Shown here: positions 62,412 through 64,000 of the stretch, in pieces
How positions within the stretch are numbered: the first letter of the stretch is position 1
Layout: every line of letters begins with the position of its first letter
Source: Aphis gossypii
Lineage: Eukaryota; Arthropoda; Insecta; Hemiptera; Aphididae
Direction: 5' to 3'
NCBI RefSeq assembly: GCF_020184175.1
Contig: NC_065531.1
Span: 88,506,604-88,570,603 of the forward strand
DNA: 64,000 nucleotides
Translations under genes and position numbers: made by a program
The notes under the pieces: generated by a model
The model's input: the letters and a program-made list of their open reading frames with translations, nothing else
Told to the model about the DNA's origin: nothing
Databases searched by the model: none

Positions 62412-63893
62412 CAGGGTGATTCTTTTATTGTTAACGCTCATTTTTCAATAAGCGTCAACTTTTTCAATTTTTCTTTCAACATTTTTAGATTTCTGATTTT
62501 CTTAAGCTATACAACATTTTAATTTTTTCACTCTTATATTTAATAGTGAAATCACTATTAGTTTTTGATTTTTCAAATGGCAAACTATATTTAATATATC
62601 ATAAAATAATAGGACTATTGTTTTATGAACTTAAATGTTAAAATTATTATTTTTCATTTGACCGTTAACGAGTTATACCTGCTCAAAATTGGGTGGTTTG
62701 AGGTTTTCAGGTGTTAATAATAGAGATTATTATAGAGATTTATTTTTGTGAGTCGTCGATTAGCGTGCATCCGAATTGCATGCCAAAAAAAAAAAAACAT
62801 AAATTGGGATGTCCCAATTGCATGCCATCAGATTATCAGGTATCAGCAATAGTTTATTTACTGTTCACTTATTATATTAGGTATAACTTGAACTTTTTTT
62901 TTGAACTTTTCTAATTTAACTTACTTTTCCACTGTAAGAACGGGCTTTTGTTACATTTAGTTTAGTATAATAAAGTGAATATATTATTTTACATTTGTAA
63001 TGATATATTTTAAATAAATAATTATAATAATAATATAAAATTTATTTGGATGTCGGCAACACAATATTTGCTAATTTTTCTACAAATGAAATTCTACTAA
63101 TTTCATTATTTTGAAGTTATGCATCATCACTGAACTTTAAATTTTTCTTTTTCCAATGTTTATAGACGTCTATTATTTAAATTTGAACTACACATTTTTA
63201 TATTTATATATCACATTGTACTTGTTTTAAAACATCAATTAAACATAAATTAGAAAAGTTCAAAAAAAAGTTTAAGTTTTACCTAATATAACAAGTGTAT
63301 AATAAATAAGCTATTGCTGATACATGGCATGCAATTTGGACAACTCCCTTTATGAGGTGGCATGCAATTCGGACAGACCCCTTTAAGAAATCGCATGCAA
63401 TTCGGATGCAGCCGTCGATAATAACACGGACAGATTATACATGACGTAGTAACAATAATAACCTACAGTTACAAAGTTCATCACTGCGCTGAATGATAGT
63501 CTACAACAAGTTTATTACACAAGAAAATAATAAATATGTACCTATTATAATTATTTACTACCCATGTGACTAGGTACTGGTCTTCATAAATAAGAAGTAT
63601 TATAAAAATCGAATACCACCAAACTTTAAGCAGCTATAAATGAAAAATAATAATTTTAACGTTACAATTTATAAAAAAAATAGCCCTATTATTTTATGAT
63701 GTTTATTTTAAACATAGGTTGGCATTTGAAAATCAAAAACTGATAGTAGTTTCGTTATTAAATATAAGAGTGAAAAAAATTTAAATGTTGTATAGTTTTA
63801 GAAAAGCATAAAGCTAAAAAATTTAAAAGAAAAAATTTAAAAAAGTCAACACTTAGAATAACGAGTGTTTTATGATAAAAAAAAATCACTCTG
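62412..63893. mobile_element. Rep-3: TA-target element with about 300-bp inverted arms
   Basis: Left end CAGGGTGATTCTTTTATTGT, right end inverted CAGAGTGATTTTTTTTTATC, with TA on both outer sides (62410-62411 and 63894-63895). The left arm (62412 to about 62715) and right arm (about 63610-63893) stay alignable throughout, sharing GCTATACAACATTT, TTTTTTCACTCTTATATTTA and AAATTATTATTTTTCATTT. A TA target with CAGGGTG-like ends fits the Tc1/mariner (ITm) superfamily. No transposase is present. The interior is occupied by the nested element at 62761 and about 190 bp of other sequence. Confidence 0.82.
62761..63410. mobile_element. Rep-4: nested element with 33-bp subterminal repeats
   Basis: Lies inside Rep-3. 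An 18-bp motif TGCATCCGAATTGCATGC occurs in inverse orientation at the two ends. Units of GGCATGCAATT(C/T)GGAC type occur three times on the right, starting at 63326, 63359 and 63392 (exact 33-bp spacing), and twice inverted on the left (ending at 62784 and 62825). The flanks carry GTCGTCGAT (62752-62760) and GCCGTCGAT (63411-63419), an 8 of 9 match that would be a 9-bp target duplication and so suggests a Mutator-like element. A further pair of inverted internal blocks (ATCAGCAATAG.., 62843 and 63310) extends the arms to about 150 bp. No coding sequence found. The left end has five extra bases (TAGCG), so its exact boundary is uncertain. Confidence 0.62.
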
Positions 63894-64000
63894 TATATTA
63901 TACAATATAATATACATTTTACTGTAATATTTTGTATATGATAAATATATAAAATATTCAAAGTAGTAATAGGTACTGTCTGGCATATGTGCGTATCTCG
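63894..64000. other. AT-rich sequence to the window edge
   Basis: No feature recognised beyond the TA duplication of the preceding element. Confidence 0.4.

Noticed and set aside
62034..62522. Two adjacent plus-strand frames
   Set aside because: No domain; the second runs through the terminus of Rep-3, so it cannot be one functional coding unit.
63326..63410. 33-bp spaced repeats as a CRISPR-like array
   Set aside because: Only three units, with inverted counterparts at the other end of a transposon-like element in eukaryotic DNA; they are subterminal iterons.

Overview
This 64 kb window looks like gene-poor, very AT-rich insect DNA. It is most likely from an aphid: the base composition fits, short TTAGG telomere-type tracts (the insect telomere motif) are scattered through it, and several repeat families match ones I recall from aphid genomes. 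That assignment rests on recognition, not on a search. I found no intact protein-coding gene, no tRNA or rRNA gene and no CRISPR array. The open frames of 60-129 codons are short, AT-rich, lie inside repeats, or are antisense shadows of decayed transposons.

Layout. 0-10 kb holds an internally deleted copy and a fragment of a dispersed non-coding repeat (called Rep-1 here), a small hAT-type MITE with a perfect 8-bp target duplication (6217-6479), and a CpG-rich block with a TATA-like motif and a splice-donor-like site (7745-8060). 11.3-13 kb is a nested repeat (Rep-6). 15.7-17.1 kb is a long Rep-1 copy split by a poly(A) retroelement with 13-bp target duplications. 17.9-22 kb has a LINE tail, two hAT MITEs and another Rep-1 end. 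22-34 kb is mostly unassigned AT-rich sequence with one Rep-1 copy and a possible piggyBac fragment (30.6 kb). 34.7-41.4 kb carries two long-inverted-repeat elements with TA targets (Rep-2), a second poly(A) retroelement copy, a decayed BEL/Pao-type gag on the minus strand (36.9-37.7 kb) hit by a MITE, and a further MITE. 42-49 kb has Rep-1 fragments and a hAT-like end. 49.3-52.1 kb holds a CCTATGTG-rich element (Rep-5), the second Rep-6 copy and a third Rep-2 copy. 53-57 kb has two MITEs flanking the best full-length Rep-1 copy. 58.5-61.5 kb carries a decayed hAT transposase and an internally deleted non-LTR retrotransposon, both on the minus strand. 62.4-63.9 kb is a TA-target element with about 300-bp inverted arms (Rep-3), with a second element inside it that has 33-bp subterminal repeats (Rep-4).

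The parts do not form a pathway. The window reads as layered transposon insertion and decay: non-autonomous elements outnumber coding relics, and insertions nest in one another. Relative age can be read from the nesting: the poly(A) element is younger than Rep-1, Rep-4 is younger than Rep-3, and the MITE at 37130 is younger than the gag relic. The most unusual items are the modular Rep-1 family, TTAGG tracts at repeat breakpoints, the motif-rich Rep-5 element, and the nested Rep-3/Rep-4 pair. All family assignments come from reading the sequence and remembered family motifs; no database was searched.
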